Notes: generated from the sequence alone by a model not told the origin. DNA of 64,000 nucleotides from Papiliotrema nemorosa (GCA_032158125.1 JASKOT010000003.1:248001-312000); one strand, 5' to 3'. Counted from the stretch's first letter, positions 10,052-21,874 are shown. Numbers and translations: made by a program.

Positions 10052-12120
10052 ATGCGATCGATAATATCAAGAAGTATAGCTTCGAGCTCACGCTCGTCTC
10101 TGACGCCTTGTCGAGCTCGCCTCATCAGCTCGACAGCGCTCAGTGGACGTATAAATTCCTACCCAAATCTCACCTCGAAGCGGTACGCCTCGGTGTCGGT
10201 GCCGAATCACGGATTGGACTCTGTACCTGGTCCTGCGGAAGCTGTCGGTGAGCCTGCGGTGGACAAGAAGAAGGGGAAGATCTGGGATAATGTCGATGAA
10301 GCGGTCAAGGGTATCAAGTCGGGCGATCTGGTGCTTAGTGCTGGTACGTCTGACCTCATCTTACGCCTACTAATCATACATTTCCACGCTGTACGCTTGT
10401 ACTGCGGATAATCAAGAGACCTTATGAGCTGACGAGTAGGATTCGGCTTGTGTGGAACGGCGGAGACTATCATCGAAGCTATCAAACGGAATCCATCGAT
10501 CACAGACTTGACGGGATGTAGCAACAATGCCGGAGATGGAGTATACGGTCTGGCCCCGTTGATCAAGACGAAACAGGTCAAAAAGATGATCTTGTCATAT
10601 GTCGGAACGAACAAGAATCTTCAGAATGCCTACTTGGGAGGAGAGGTAGCATTGGAATTGTCACCTCAGGGAACTATCGCCGAGAGGTTGAGAGCTGCAG
10701 CAGCGGGCATGCCAGGTTTCTTCACGCGGACAGGTGCAGGTGAGTAAGAAATGATATCGATAATATGGCAATCCTGGAGAGACTGATCAAAAGGAACGCT
10801 AGTCGAGACGGGTGGTATACCTCAAAAGTGGTCCAAGAAGGAAGAGGGAAAGCAACAAGAAGTCCTCATCCCGGGGACCAAGAAGGATGTGCAGGAGTTT
10901 GACGGGAAGAGGTTCTTATTCGAGCCGGCGTTACATGGAGATGTCGGGATTCTGCGAGCTTGGAAAGTTGACAAAGCTGGAAATTGCGTCTTCAGGTGGG
11001 TGATATGGCGAAAAGGCGAAAGATGGACGAGGCTTATGTCAGATACACCACGAGAGCCTTTGCGGGTCTTGTCGCCCGGGCGTCCAAGTTGACGATCGTT
11101 GAAGCGGAGAATATTGTTGATATTGGCGAGATTAGGCCAATGGATGTTGATCTCCCCGGGATCTATGTCGACCGGATCGTTCAGGCTACGGTGGAGAAGA
11201 AGATCGAGTTGATGACTTTGCGAGAGGAGGATGATAAGGGTATGGAGTCGGACTCTTCGACCTCGTCCTCTTCCTCAGCCTCAACTACGGACTCTCAGAA
11301 ATCAGCGGCCTACGCTCGCCGAGTCAGGATAGCGAAACGGGCCGCCAAGGAGGTGAGTCGCTAAGGCAGTCAATCGCGAGTACAGTGATCTGACCCGGTA
11401 GTTGAAAGATGGCTATTATTGCAACCTCGGAGTCGGTATGCCTGTCATGGCTGCCAACTACCTCAAGCCAGGTGTCAACGTCTGGCTGCAATCGGAGAAC
11501 GGTATCTTGGGAATGGGCCCATACCCAACACAGGAGCAGGTCGACGCGTGAGCGAAGAGAAACGTCCTGTTGAAAATGATTGAGCTGATCATTCAGCGAC
11601 GTTATCAACGCGGGTAAAGAGACTGTCACTCTTGTACCTGGTGCCTCCGTCTTTGACTCTTCCGAAAGTTTCGGTATGATCCGAGGTGGTCACATTGACG
11701 TCTCCATTCTAGGAGCAATGGAAGTCTCTGCGAAGGGAGATCTGGCAAGTCCCACTCTCTCCGCGCGATATCGAATTGGAGCTGATGTCAAAGGCAAATT
11801 ACATGATCCCTGGGAAACTTGTGAAAGGTATGGGGGGCGCCATGGACCTAGTTTCCAACCCTGATCAGACCAAAATCATCGTCGTCACGGATCACGTGGA
11901 TAAATATGGCAAACCCAAGATCAAGGCGGAATGTGATCTACCCTTGACCGGTGTTGGAGTCATCTCGAGGATCATTACGGATCTTGCGGTGTTTGATGTA
12001 AACCGGGAGAAAGGAGGCCTGACATTGATTGAGCTGGCAGAGGGAGTCAAATTGGAGGAAGTGAAGGAGAAGACGGGATGCGAGTTTGAGGTGGCACCAT
12101 CTCTGGGCGAATACGAGTGA
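10052..12120 (+). CDS. Succinyl-CoA:3-ketoacid CoA transferase (SCOT), mitochondrial
   Basis: Transfers CoA from succinyl-CoA to acetoacetate (EC 2.8.3.5) for ketone-body use in the mitochondrial matrix. Exons 10052-10343, 10440-10739, 10794-10995, 11043-11352, 11402-11547, 11597-11744 and 11794-12120 give 574 residues. The first 40 residues ([16 protein letters not shown]...) form a typical Arg/Ser presequence. The alpha half carries [15 protein letters not shown] and [17 protein letters not shown]; the beta half carries [27 protein letters not shown] (with the family's catalytic glutamate in SENG), [15 protein letters not shown] and [17 protein letters not shown] Ser-rich linker joins the halves. 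The intron at 11745-11793 is GC-AG (donor GCAAGT) and is needed to reach [13 protein letters not shown] box lies at 9991. Confidence 0.95.
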
Positions 12121-12570
12121 GGGCCTCAGTCTCCCTCTTGAGCATTAGGATACAGGCGATCATGTAGAGCGGCATGGTCCTGATATCACTGTCATCAAGG
12201 GCTATATCCATGCATTGTCAAAGCCAAACGAGCACGAGAACCTGGCTGGTCCATCTGTAGGGGTTGATGCCCAAAGTGGCAAATTTGCTTTGAATGAGGG
12301 GATCGTCGGGCTCAAAGGAAAGGTTGTCTGACGGTTTCCACATCATCCCACCCTACACATCTCTTCACCCTCGACATCTACCTGACGAGTCTGTCAAGGT
12401 CGGACTGTGCTCAAGCTCCCGTCCCTTGTACTCGTATGGCCAGCTACGCAAATCAGTGATCCCATATAACACCTTTGAATACCTCGACTTGGACGAACTG
12501 GAATTTCCGGTCGTTACCCTAAGGCCTCTCTTTCTTTACGACCTTTCAATCATCTGCTCGACGTCGACTC
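12121..12570. other. Intergenic, no gene seen
   Basis: A 450-bp gap between SCOT and the zinc-finger gene. A 114-codon open frame (12294-12638) has no recognisable motif and overlaps the next start, so I treat it as chance. The last 150 bp are pyrimidine-rich, as expected of a leader. Confidence 0.5.
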
Positions 12571-15500
12571 ATGGGGGCGGCTTCATCCAGTATGAGCGCC
12601 GACCCCCTCGCTACTCATTCTGCTTTACCTCCTCATGATCAACCCCACACCATGTCATCTTCCTCCTTCGATACTCGACCAAGTACATCCTCCATCAATA
12701 CCCTTCGAGCCGCCGCATCACATAGTGCCAGTGCTTCTCGACGCGTAGATCCGAGCGCAACGAGTGAGAGTCATTCGTCCCCTGGCGCGAGTACATCACG
12801 ACACATGAGCGTGAACACTGCTATCGGAGTGCCTTTGGCCAAAGTGGACCTGGGCGAAAAGGAGGAAGGGGAAATCAGCGAGGAGGAAGAGGAAGACACG
12901 AGGCAATCTTCGCATCTACCCTTCGGTCGATCATCCTACCACTCTTCTATGGAGTCAGGACCTTCTCGCCTGCCTCCTCCTCGAGAGCCGAGATCGTTAA
13001 GACGGTCTCAGTCGCCCGTCAAATCCGACTACCGACAAACCGTCACTTCCTTCTATCGACCTCCTACGACACCCTCCTTTCCCGACACTCACGCTGTCTC
13101 CGCTGGCGCACCTGGTGCATCCGACTCGCGGAATGCAAATAGCCCTCGACGCTCGCAACAGGTCGACAGGGAACAGTCACCTCAGAAGGTTTCTTCCGCC
13201 GGATCTGGTGAGTTGGTCGTGCGCATATCAAGCATCGACAGCTGACCGTGTGAGATATCTCCCCAGACGAGGCTCGTAAATACATGGACACCATACGCAA
13301 ACTCCTCAATGATGGCCTCACCCCAGAGACCCTCGTCAAACGAGGAGCGACCCCCAAATACGTCACAGCAGTTTGCGAAGAAATCGTAGAAGGTACACGT
13401 CGCCGAAAAGCATTATGGCTTGGATCGACACCGCAATCCCACCCTTCGGGCTCGTCGACTCATATGGAGTCTGTGAACATGTCGTCGCAGCGGTCCGGCG
13501 GCTCGGGCGAATCCGAAGTCGAAGTGCTCGTCTCGACCGATCGGCGTATGAGCCTTTCCTCGGAGGGATCGGCAGAGTACGAATTGATCGAGAACCCTAG
13601 TCCGCCTCTCCCTCGACCTCCACGTTTGATACCATCCTCACATTGGGCTCCATCTCCTCCAAGGCAGATTGCATCGTTATCAAGTAAGCCGGCTCAGCAA
13701 CAAGCGATCCCTGCCAAGCCGGTGAAAATCGAGAGCTACAAACCGGCGCCAACCATCACCCCGACGCAGGCCTTGGCTGATTCGCGACCGACTCCGGTGC
13801 CACTGATACGTCCCGTCTCGAGTTTCGTGCCATCACCGCCAAAACCAAATTCGGCTGGTCTTCCCAATAAACCCATCCCGACCGGTCCGAAACTCGGCAC
13901 GAAGAGGAGCAAACAGCAGCATAGGCAACAGCATCGCTCCAAAGATGCGCACCTACCAGAAGGCCCGTCCACCCTCAACTATGGAGATGATGAAGTCGCG
14001 GATACAAAACCTACACCTTCGCTGCCGACAGTGTCAAAGGCTGATCTTCCCGCACGACCGATCGTCTCGTATGACGCCCAATTGCCTATACAAGATTCAC
14101 TTCTTCTCTCCAGCGCGTCGAACCAACGTCCCCCGAAAGCACCGGTCATAAGCATCCCACCTGTCGCAGCGAGTGCCCGACCATCAGCATCTGAAGCCCA
14201 GGCAGAGATCGATGCGAAGAATGCCATTATTGAGATTCGACGGAAAGCTTTGGCCAGCATGCGGCTCCGTCGACAGCATAAAGCGGAACCTGTTGAACAA
14301 AGTTCTACTAATAAGGTCAATACTGCACCAGAATCCATCTCTGGCCACTCTACCCCGATACCGACCTCTGCGATGGAGAGAACAATTGAGCAAGAGGTCC
14401 TTGATCTGGAACAAGAAGTCTTGGGACTTCAGCAAGCAGCCGAGCAGAGTCCGAGAGAGTCCGAGCCAATGGATCTTGATTCACCCGAAGAGGGGGAAAT
14501 CACACCATCATCCCTTCCTGTCCCACTGCCCATTATCCCGCAGGTTCTTCCGATCTCTTCTGCTTCGCTGCCGACATGGAACAGAGGTGTAAAGCGACCA
14601 AACGCCGAAGAGCTCGACGCTCGACCTCTCTCAGCGCCAAACACTTGGATAAAGCGCAAACCTTTCGGAGGAGGACCCCAACGACCTGGACGACTGCTCG
14701 TCAATCTCGATGAGGGGTCGGATGATGATTCAGACGAAGACACGGCAAAGATTGATCCTACGCCGTTTATTGTGGGCTTGGGACTCGTCCAGGAGAAGGA
14801 TGAACAGATTAGGCTGTTGAAGGAGAAGATCGCAGCGAAGTTGCGAGAAAGAGAAGCGAAGAAGCTCCGAGGGGAAGGTGTTTCTCCGACTCTGGAGGCT
14901 GCGGTCACCGTAGTGAGATCTATCGCAGATTCGACCTCCGCAGAAGGTGAGACGATCAACCGATCCCGAGAGGTCATGCTAATTCTTAGGTGCTGCGATA
15001 GTCCCTGCAGAGAAGATTTCGCCCCCCATGACGACCGCTATTCCAGTTCAATCCGGTGAGTCAATCGTTGTCGGCTGTAAATTCCCTCTCTGATACCCAG
15101 TCCCGATCGCACCAGCACTCGACGATGGTGTGTGCGCGTTGTAAGTATATCTGATGTTAGACTTGGCGAGACATCGCGTACGGGTTGCAGCATCGGGTGA
15201 GTGAGTGATATCGAGCTGGCTGATATCAGACCGTCAGGCTGCAGTCGAGGCCATCAAGGTATATTTCAATCAAACCTCAAATCTGACGCCAAGCGCTTAT
15301 TACGACAGTCCGACGCAGAAGGTGGCAGGACTGACATCGATGCCATCGACCTGAAGGTCAATTTGCCCTCACCAACCGCGACCGATCAAGTCGTGCGTGC
15401 GGAATACGAAACGACCGGTGTTGTATGCGGGGTTCAGCTAATGGCTTAGCTCGAGTCCGCACCCCTCGACTTGCAGGTCGATCCTGCTGCAGATGGGTCA

Positions 15501-16118
15501 GCATCCGGCGAGATACACTCCCCTCCAGCCGTGCGTGCTGACCTCGACTCTGGCTAAAGATATCAGGGGTTCACCAAATACGCACCGCTTCTCCGACGAT
15601 ACCCTCAACTATCTGCCACGACGATCACCTCGCAGAGCTTTCCTCAATTCAGCCTCAAGTCTCCGAAATCTGCTCTCATCAAGACTGACGACCTGTTCAC
15701 CAAGCTGGATAGATCGTTACTGTCATCTATCATACTGACTCATCGTCTGGGAGAGAACCCTCACGCTATGATATGCCCTGCTGAAGCGGGCGGAGGAATA
15801 TGTGCAGATCCCACTTGTGATGGCATACACCTGGATAGAGGAGAGCCAGAGGGTGAGTTGCACATGACGATGGCTATTGAAGTTGCAGCGGAAGATTGGG
15901 TGGAGTATGTATCGCAAATGATCGCCATTTCGGATCACAAGGGGCAAGTGGAGAGGCCAAAAGTACAGAGTGCCGTCAGTCAGGCTATAAACTCCACAGC
16001 CAAGGGCAAAGGGAAAGCCTCTGTTGGTATATCCACAGAACTTGGCCCAAAGGTAGCCATGGACCAGGCTTTGCAGGCAATGCTTGGCAAGATTGGCCAG
16101 GTGAACCGGGCATCGTGA
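12571..16118 (+). CDS. Red1/ZFC3H1-like protein with putative C3H zinc finger
   Basis: A large, mostly disordered Ser/Pro-rich protein with about eight short introns. Its diagnostic element is near the C-terminus: ICPAEAGGGICADPTCDGIHLDRG, here split as CPAEAGGGIC, ADPTC and DGIH, giving the spacing C-x8-C-x4-C-x3-H of the putative zinc-finger domain in fission yeast Red1 and human ZFC3H1. These are core subunits of the MTREC/PAXT complexes that hand nuclear RNA to the exosome. Supporting features are EEGEISEEEEED and SPEEGEITPSS acidic motifs and a coiled coil, DEQIRLLKEKIAAKLREREAKK (residue span near 14790-14860 in the DNA). The DNA before the finger (about 15560-15770) encodes a conserved-looking helical stretch. 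Exon structure between 15000 and 15560 is only approximate. Start: first ATG; alternatives at 12592 and 12652. Confidence 0.72.
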
Positions 16119-16469
16119 CTCGACAGAACTGGACCGTCAACGACATAATGGACATACGATCCGCAACGATCATTATGATTCACGGTAATGACATTTTTCT
16201 TTTCATCTCTTTCTTGACTCTTCTTTGTCGCTTGGCCGGTCAGCTACCCAAAGCTGCCGCGAAGCCGAGTTTGTAGTCTTGGAATAGTATCATGCATGGT
16301 CAGTCTACAGTAAGAATACATCCTCCACTGTCCATTGTGCGCGAGTGGCAAAGCCGGTCTGATCCGACTGATATCATTTGGGTGGCGTTATCAGTCCATG
16401 CGAGGGGTCCGAATTGTCACCTCGTCCTGTCTTCTTCACTTGGAGTATCCATTCTTACTCCCCTTCAAC
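16119..16469. other. Intergenic, no gene seen
   Basis: A 351-bp gap between two plus-strand genes. Open frames here are continuations or shadows of neighbours. It presumably contains the 3' end of the zinc-finger gene and the promoter and leader of the AhpD-like gene. Confidence 0.5.
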
Positions 16470-17498
16470 ATGTCAGCGGCCGGAGTCAAGCTCTCCCCAG
16501 CGATCAAACAGCTCATTGCTTTACCTCGAGCAAGAGGCGGCAGTATCCCCTCACCCGGTCAAAATGTCCTGAATGATTTATTCTCCGGGATCGCCAAAAG
16601 GGGAGAACAAGGAGGGATCAAGAAGGAAACATGGTTGACTCTGATGACGGCGGGAGTCATGACTGTCAATAGTCCTCAAAGTCTATGTGGGCTGTACGAC
16701 TTTGCCTCGGGTACAGATGGAACGGAAGGGAAGGTGAGGGTAGCTGCGGTGAGTTCTGGGCGCAATGAGGTATATCGGAAGAAGCTGAGAGGTAGACTAT
16801 GCGAGAAGCTGGATTGAAGTGCATCTCCTTCAATGGGATTCCTAGGGTGAGCTGCACACTGCGGTCGAGGAGTTAGCTGATTTGGGAGACTATCAATGGT
16901 TTGGGGGCATTACGGGCCCACCTCCCTTCGGAAGTCACGGACAAGCTAGACACTACCTCACATAGGTGAGCCCTGTCATGCTCTTTCTCTCCAAGCTGGA
17001 CGATGGTGAGACGTATCTTATGCCAGAGATTACACCCCGCAAAACATCGAAGACTCATTGAAACGAGGCCGAGGATTATGGGACGACATATACGAACCTC
17101 ATTCCCTCAAACTCCTCGACAAACTATCCGACTCTCATCCTGATCTTCCCGTCCATATTCTCACTTCACACTACTCTAATCTCCTCTCTGATCCTTTTAC
17201 CGATTCCCCCGCTGGCGGCGCGAAAGTGGGCAGGATATTGACCTCTGTCATCGCTATGACTTGTTTGAGGGCTCAGGGGGGCGTAGGACCCCAAGTCACG
17301 TCTCACGTCTTTGGACTGAAAAAGGGGCTTTTACCTGATGGTGGGGCGTCACAGGAGAGCGGACTGGAAGGACAGGAATGGCTAGGATCGGATGAAGGTG
17401 TAAAGTGGGTTCTGGAGAGTACAGACGAAATTGCCCAAGTTGTCGTTGGCAGCGGAGAGACGAGTTTTGCAGGACCCATGAGGGAGTCAAAGCTCTAG
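16470..17498 (+). CDS. AhpD-like (carboxymuconolactone decarboxylase-like fold) fungal protein
   Basis: Four exons encode about 285 residues beginning MSAAGVKLSPAIKQLIALP. Introns close at about 16742-16788, 16848-16891 and 16967-17024. Recognisable blocks are MREAGLKCISFNGIPRTIN, RGRGLWDDIYEPHSLKLLDKL, LPVHILTSHYSNLLSDP, KVGRILTSVIAMTCLRAQGG and VGPQVTSHVFGLKKG. I recognise this pattern from widespread uncharacterised fungal proteins annotated as AhpD-like. The canonical CxxC redox pair of bacterial AhpD is not visible; only one Cys sits near the expected helix (LKCISF), so peroxidase-type activity should not be assumed. The gene converges on the pirin gene, with only 95 bp between the stop codons. 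Confidence 0.6.
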
Positions 17499-17593
17499 AA
17501 GGTGTCAAGAGAGATGATCATACATATGCAACAGTCGCAAAGAGCTAAAGCGCGACCCTATCTCAGAATCTTCACTCATTATAAATTCACATC

Positions 17594-18812
17594 CTAATGC
17601 TTCATATCCTTTGCAATCTCGCTAGACCATCCAGGAGCCTTCTCAAATCCGTTTCTACCCAACTGGAAGTCCATGAAAGCTTCCTGAACCTGCTGATTCG
17701 TATTGACCACAAACGGTCCATATTGAACTACTCGCTGATTGAGCGGTTCCCCAGCGATCAAGACGAAATGGGTATCTGCAGTCGTATTGGCCGGTCGGGT
17801 GAGCTGAACCCCTTGTTCGGTGGCTTGAGAAGAGAGGACGAGGGTGTTGTGGTGAGAATGAGGGAAAGGTTCATCGCCTATAGCCACTTGGCCTTTGATC
17901 ACTGTGGGTTAGCGACATACGCAACCGCATGTCATGGTTCGAAGGTGGAAGAGGACTCACTGTAGATGAAGGATGTCCACCCGGCTGGAATGGGCTGGAA
18001 CACTGTCGCTCCAGGTTTAGTCAACTTGAAGTCAAAGTACCAGCATCCTCCGAGCGGTCTCACAAAACCCTATCATTAGCATCGGACTTTCTATCTATCA
18101 ATTTTTGTAAACTCACCGTGGTTCCGTGGGATTCACCAGAGATGACTGTGATATCTACACCTTCACTCGGGCTCACTCGATCGATCCTGTTCTTCAGCAT
18201 ATGCTCTTGCGCCGCCCCAACTGGATACTCACTCAGTCCCGCTCTTTTCCTGATAACTTGGCTCGCAGAATTTCTTCGCTTCGGGCAAATCCACCCACAA
18301 CTGCATCCCCTCGACCGGTTCGGGGTTCTCTTCTTCCGGGTCAAAGAGGGGCATTTCAGCGTGCATGATCCCTTTTCCAGCTGTCATCCATTGGAGGTCT
18401 CCAGGGCCCAGACTGACATTAGCGTTATGGTGATAGTGCTAAAGTGTCCACTCACGTTCCCTTATTACCTAGGAAATCCTCGTGTTGCATTTTGCCCTTG
18501 AGCACATAGGTGATGGTCGATTGACCTCGATGCGGATGTTCACCTGATCCGTCAGCAACAAATCCGGCGAAACATTGAATGCTCACCAAATCCGGCACCT
18601 TTGGGTACTCTGAAATGATCGAGCATCAAGAAGGGAGACAGGTTCCTCAGTGATGCAGAGCCGATAGATCGCCGGACTACAGCTCCGATACCTTCTTTGG
18701 TCTCTTGAGCATAGACTGACTTGAGGACAGTCCGAGAAGTAGTAGCGGTCGACATGTTTCGTGTGATGAGTCTGATAGGTTTGCTGAAGTGTCGAGGTAG
18801 TCTTAGAGCCAT
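17594..18812 (-). CDS. Pirin family protein (cupin)
   Basis: Bicupin metalloprotein. The N-terminal cupin carries FLMLDHFRVPKGAGF, GEHPHRGQSTITYVLKG, GDLQWMTAGKGIMHAEMPLF and MQLWVDLPEAKKF. The family's four metal ligands are present: two His in HPHRG, and the His and Glu in MHAEMP. The C-terminal cupin contains GGCWYFDFKLTKPGATVFQPIP and TADTHFVLIAGEPLNQ. Known pirins act as nuclear cofactors or as quercetin dioxygenase-like enzymes; which applies here cannot be told. The first 18 residues (MALRLPRHFSKPIRLITR) look like a mitochondrial presequence, with a second Met (MSTATTSRT) giving a cytosolic form. At least four short introns. A TATAAAA box lies 56 nt upstream of the start. Confidence 0.85.
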
Positions 18813-18867
18813 ATAAGGTCTTCGCCAAACAAGATTGCTGTTGTGAGAGAACGGAAGATGAGGCGTG

Positions 18868-18874
18868 TTTTATA
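18868..18874 (-). promoter_or_regulatory. TATA box of the pirin gene
   Basis: TATAAAA read on the minus strand, 56 nt upstream of the pirin ATG at 18812, a normal distance for this type of genome. Confidence 0.5.
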
Positions 18875-19117
18875 GCTGTTCCGCCGTCGAAAGCCTCTCC
18901 AAGATCAAGCCAAGTGTCTTCCAGCAGAGTCTAGAGATGATCTGATCTGACTGACCGTCGTGAATGGTTTGTCATGCATGGAAACGAGGGTCATAAGAAG
19001 TCGTGACAGAGATGATGGAAGGGATCACCAAAGATGGGATAAGCCATGGGATGATTTCTCCCAAAGTGGTAATATGTACTGATCTCCTACCGGTCAGAAT
19101 CCGTCGGATATGGCTTT

Positions 19118-19769
19118 CTATCCCTCTGCGCCTTTATGTTCGTACATTGCCCATACCAAGCCAAGGAACGGCGTCGGAAGTCTGTCGACGATATGGTAGC
19201 CAATGTTCGGCGTATCCAAGTCTGACCAATTGCCCATTTTGCGTAAGGCGGCTCGGGCGAGGTGGATGTCGTCTAGGTCCGCAGCGAGGCAGCAGACTGA
19301 CCAAGACTTCCGTACAGACTGGGAATAGAGAGCATCAGGGCAATTCTATCGGCGATAATGTGGTAGTCGAAGCGTCTGCAGAGGTCTACGACGCCTTTCA
19401 GTCTCGGCAGGTGGAAGTCAAGGACACTTCGCTTGTTTTGTATAACATTGAAGAAGGCGAACACGATCGCGCAACCTGCGTCAAGATCGATGGGTGAGGT
19501 TTGCTCTGGTGCGTCGGATGTTGCAGTCTGTAAAGCATGTGGTGGAAGGCGGTGCTGAAGGGCTCAGAAGACGACATGTGAGGCGACTGCTCCGACAACA
19601 ATGCTATTCACCGATTAGTTCGCAGAACGTCTAGACGAAGCGGGAAGAGACAGTTGTCCTTGGACCTAAAGATAACAGTGACGTTAGGGTCGTTGAAAAG
19701 AGGAGGAATCGGCTGGGGCTGTGATGGAAAAGGGTCCACCGAGCGAGAATATCCAAGTCGACGCATCAT
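19118..19769 (-). pseudogene. BTB/POZ-like family member A, decayed
   Basis: The minus strand encodes fragments that align along their whole length with the BTB-like genes that follow. Exon 1 starts MMRRLGYSRSV and includes LFNDPNVTVIFRSKDN and FPLRLDVLRTN. After the family's phase-2 intron come TAFHHMLYRLQ, then in another frame SPIDLDAGCAIVFAFFNV and VDLCRRFDYHIIADRIAL, then in a third frame WSVCCLAADLDDIHLARAAL and FLGLVWAMYEHKGAEG before a stop at 19118-19120. Two frameshifts, near 19530 and 19320, cannot be explained by plausible introns, because the candidate acceptor at the second site would require removing the conserved core. It is the only copy on the minus strand. Confidence 0.65.
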
Positions 19770-20230
19770 CGTCTGTAGAGCATCAGATTTTCCCGAAAGT
19801 TCACAAAACACGGCTCCTCACAAGCTGTCTCGTTTTGAAGCCATGTTGGTCGAGGCCGAGTCCGGTGGGGAGGTTATGTAAAAGCTTACTGCCCGTCAGT
19901 TTGCATCACGACTACCGGACGTACGGGTCGAATTCGCTAGGTCAGGGGATCCCAGGAGCACCTTTGTGACATGAGTAGCAGGCTGTGTACCGACTGACCG
20001 ATAAGAACAGAGAGGGATAGAAGAAGAGGGGTAAAGAAGGGAAGAGAGGAGGAAGGAGAAGAGAAAGAATACGAAGAGGTGGCGCGAGGGAGGAAGCTGA
20101 TGTCATCTGACCTCGATGCGCACGGATCTCCAAGAATGAGGTGAGAGGAGGTGAACCCGTCTTGCTTGCCTCGATTCTTCCACCTCAGCCGTATCTCTGC
20201 GCAAACGTATAATCTTTTTCCTAAAGATCG
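19770..20230. other. Intergenic region between divergent BTB-like copies
   Basis: A 461-bp gap. It includes a purine-rich tract on the plus strand (about 20010-20090, mostly AG with GAGAGG and GAAGG runs), which reads as a pyrimidine-rich leader for the minus direction. I see no ORF of interest. Confidence 0.4.
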
Positions 20231-20968
20231 ATGAAGATGTCCCAACCGGTTTTTGACGACTTTTTCAACGACCCTCAAGCAGATACGGTCTTCAAGTCGG
20301 CTTCTGGCAAGCACTATCGCATATCAAATTGGGTGTTGGCAAAGCAAAGGTGACCTCGGTCGAGATAGTGTATCCAATGTGCTGATAGTTGTAGCTCATT
20401 CTTTCAGGACTTGCGGAGTCTCCCACTACGAGCTACCACTGAGCCATTCGAGATCGATGTTCACGACGATCTGCTTAGAGCTATCCTGCGATCCGCCAAC
20501 TTCGATGAACCTATCACCAATGCTTTTGACTGCGCTCAACTTCGATTTAACGTCATTATCGTTCTGCATGACTTCTTTGCTAGATGGCAATTCAACGAAG
20601 TAACCATAAAACTCGATCTGGAGATCGCTCGAAGAGCCCACACGGACCCATGGACTTTACTGTTTGAAGCTTCACGATACGATACTCTCGACTACGCTAT
20701 CCTGGCAGTTGAGAAGCTTCACGTCAATCGAATCATTACGTTCACGTTCTGGACAAACATCGGCAAGCTTCGACCGGAATGGCAAGGCGCATTCCTCTTT
20801 GCGGTATTTGATACTCAAGCTCGACCCGAGCCGATCCTCGGAACCGTCGACAAGACCAACGTCCCTTTTGCTAAGTGGAGCTGCAAGTACCACTCGGGAG
20901 ATCTCGCCAAACGCTTCAAGCAGAATGTGTTCAACATGGAGGCTACGAAAAAGACTTCCTCGGGATGA
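20231..20968 (+). CDS. BTB/POZ-like family member B
   Basis: Exons 20231-20349 and 20395-20968 give about 230 residues. Exon 1 encodes the first BTB strands: DPQADTVFKSASGKHYRISNWVLAKQS. Exon 2 continues SFFQDLRSLPL, PFEIDVHDDLLRAILRSANF, DPWTLLFEASRYDTLDYAILA, and the family signature RPEWQGAFLFAVFD. The order (strand motif with V-F-x-S-x-x-G-x-x-[FY]-x-[IV], phase-2 intron at a Ser codon, SFF motif, [PI]-I/V-D/E-[IV]-D block) is that of BTB/POZ dimerisation domains of the short fungal type. In other eukaryotes BTB proteins often serve as Cullin-3 adaptors or transcriptional partners; neither is demonstrated here. The tail, ending MEATKKTSSG, is short and Lys-rich. Confidence 0.7.
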
Positions 20969-21456
20969 GAAGGAGACAGATGAACATAGGGTCAGGGTAG
21001 TCGCAGCCCTGCCGAAACTGCGCGTGACGGTATTGCACAGCATTTTGCTGGCATGCAGTGCCCGTCTATGGTCTATGTGTCCCTCGAGAAGCTGTCTCAT
21101 GACCTCATGCATGTATGGCTTCACACGTACTGACAGGAAGACCCGACCTGACTGCTCGCGCCGTCTGTGAATGCCTAGTGTATGTACACTTGTGCAGCGC
21201 ATATACAGTATGAGTGGTCAGATCCGGATTTGTGGATGGCGGCATCCGATGATGGAGCCGATCAATCTCTGAAATATCATGTTCAACAGGTGTACCTGCC
21301 CTAGAAATGCTCACCTAAGACATGCTTTGCGGTGATGCGCACAGACCGGATCGTGACCTATAGTCCGCCCTGCTTACACCCGCCAGTCTCTGTCAGAAAT
21401 TGAATCTCTTTTCGCTTTCGTGGTATGGGAAGGAATTGTGGCGAAGGCTCAATTGA
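20969..21456. other. Intergenic within the BTB-like array
   Basis: A 488-bp gap between copies B and C. The reverse strand stays open over part of it, but the reading lacks any motif and I treat it as chance. Confidence 0.4.
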
Positions 21457-21819
21457 ATGACTCCAAGCTTGCAAGCAGCGTTGTTGAGAGCTTTGTTTGA
21501 GCCTGATGCTGACCCGCATCCGGCTGGACTAATCCCGATACAAATAGGCTTAGATCCAACCAGTGGCGAACCTCCAGCCAAGGTCTTTGCATACGGCCGA
21601 TCTCGTCTGGGGATCGCAAATAGATTTCGCGCCATGTGAGTCGTTCTGTGATCGAGCAGGAGTGCTTTTTGCCCATGACCAGTTTGACTGATAAGGAGGC
21701 CAAGACCGTGTGGAACTCTTCTGATGATGCGAATGATCATACTGACGCTGAAGAGACGGTAGAGGGCAGCAAGAAGCCGGACATGGAACGCAAGCGGGAA
21801 ACCGCTATACGAGGATAAT
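21457..21819 (+). pseudogene. Probable decayed N-terminal exons of BTB-like member C
   Basis: A short ORF starting MTPSLQAALLRALFE ends near the donor at 21637 with KVFAYGRSRLGIANRFRA. A phase-2 intron, as in the rest of the family, leads into LTDKEAKTVWNSSDD and ends at a stop after RETAIRG. Position, length and intron phase fit the missing front of the following gene, but I found no in-frame splice that joins it to the ORF at 21875. Either this is the separated, decaying N-terminus or splicing is unusual. Confidence 0.35.
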
Positions 21820-21874
21820 CCCAGGTGGGAACCGACCAAACGTCTAAGATCGATCGGCGAGCAGGGTTCAACGC

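Noticed and set aside
12294..12638. 114-codon plus-strand open frame upstream of the zinc-finger gene
   Set aside because: No recognisable domain; it runs into the start of the next gene in another frame and fits leader sequence better.
19003..19497. 164-codon plus-strand open frame
   Set aside because: It is antisense to the decayed BTB-like copy, whose minus-strand fragments align with the family.
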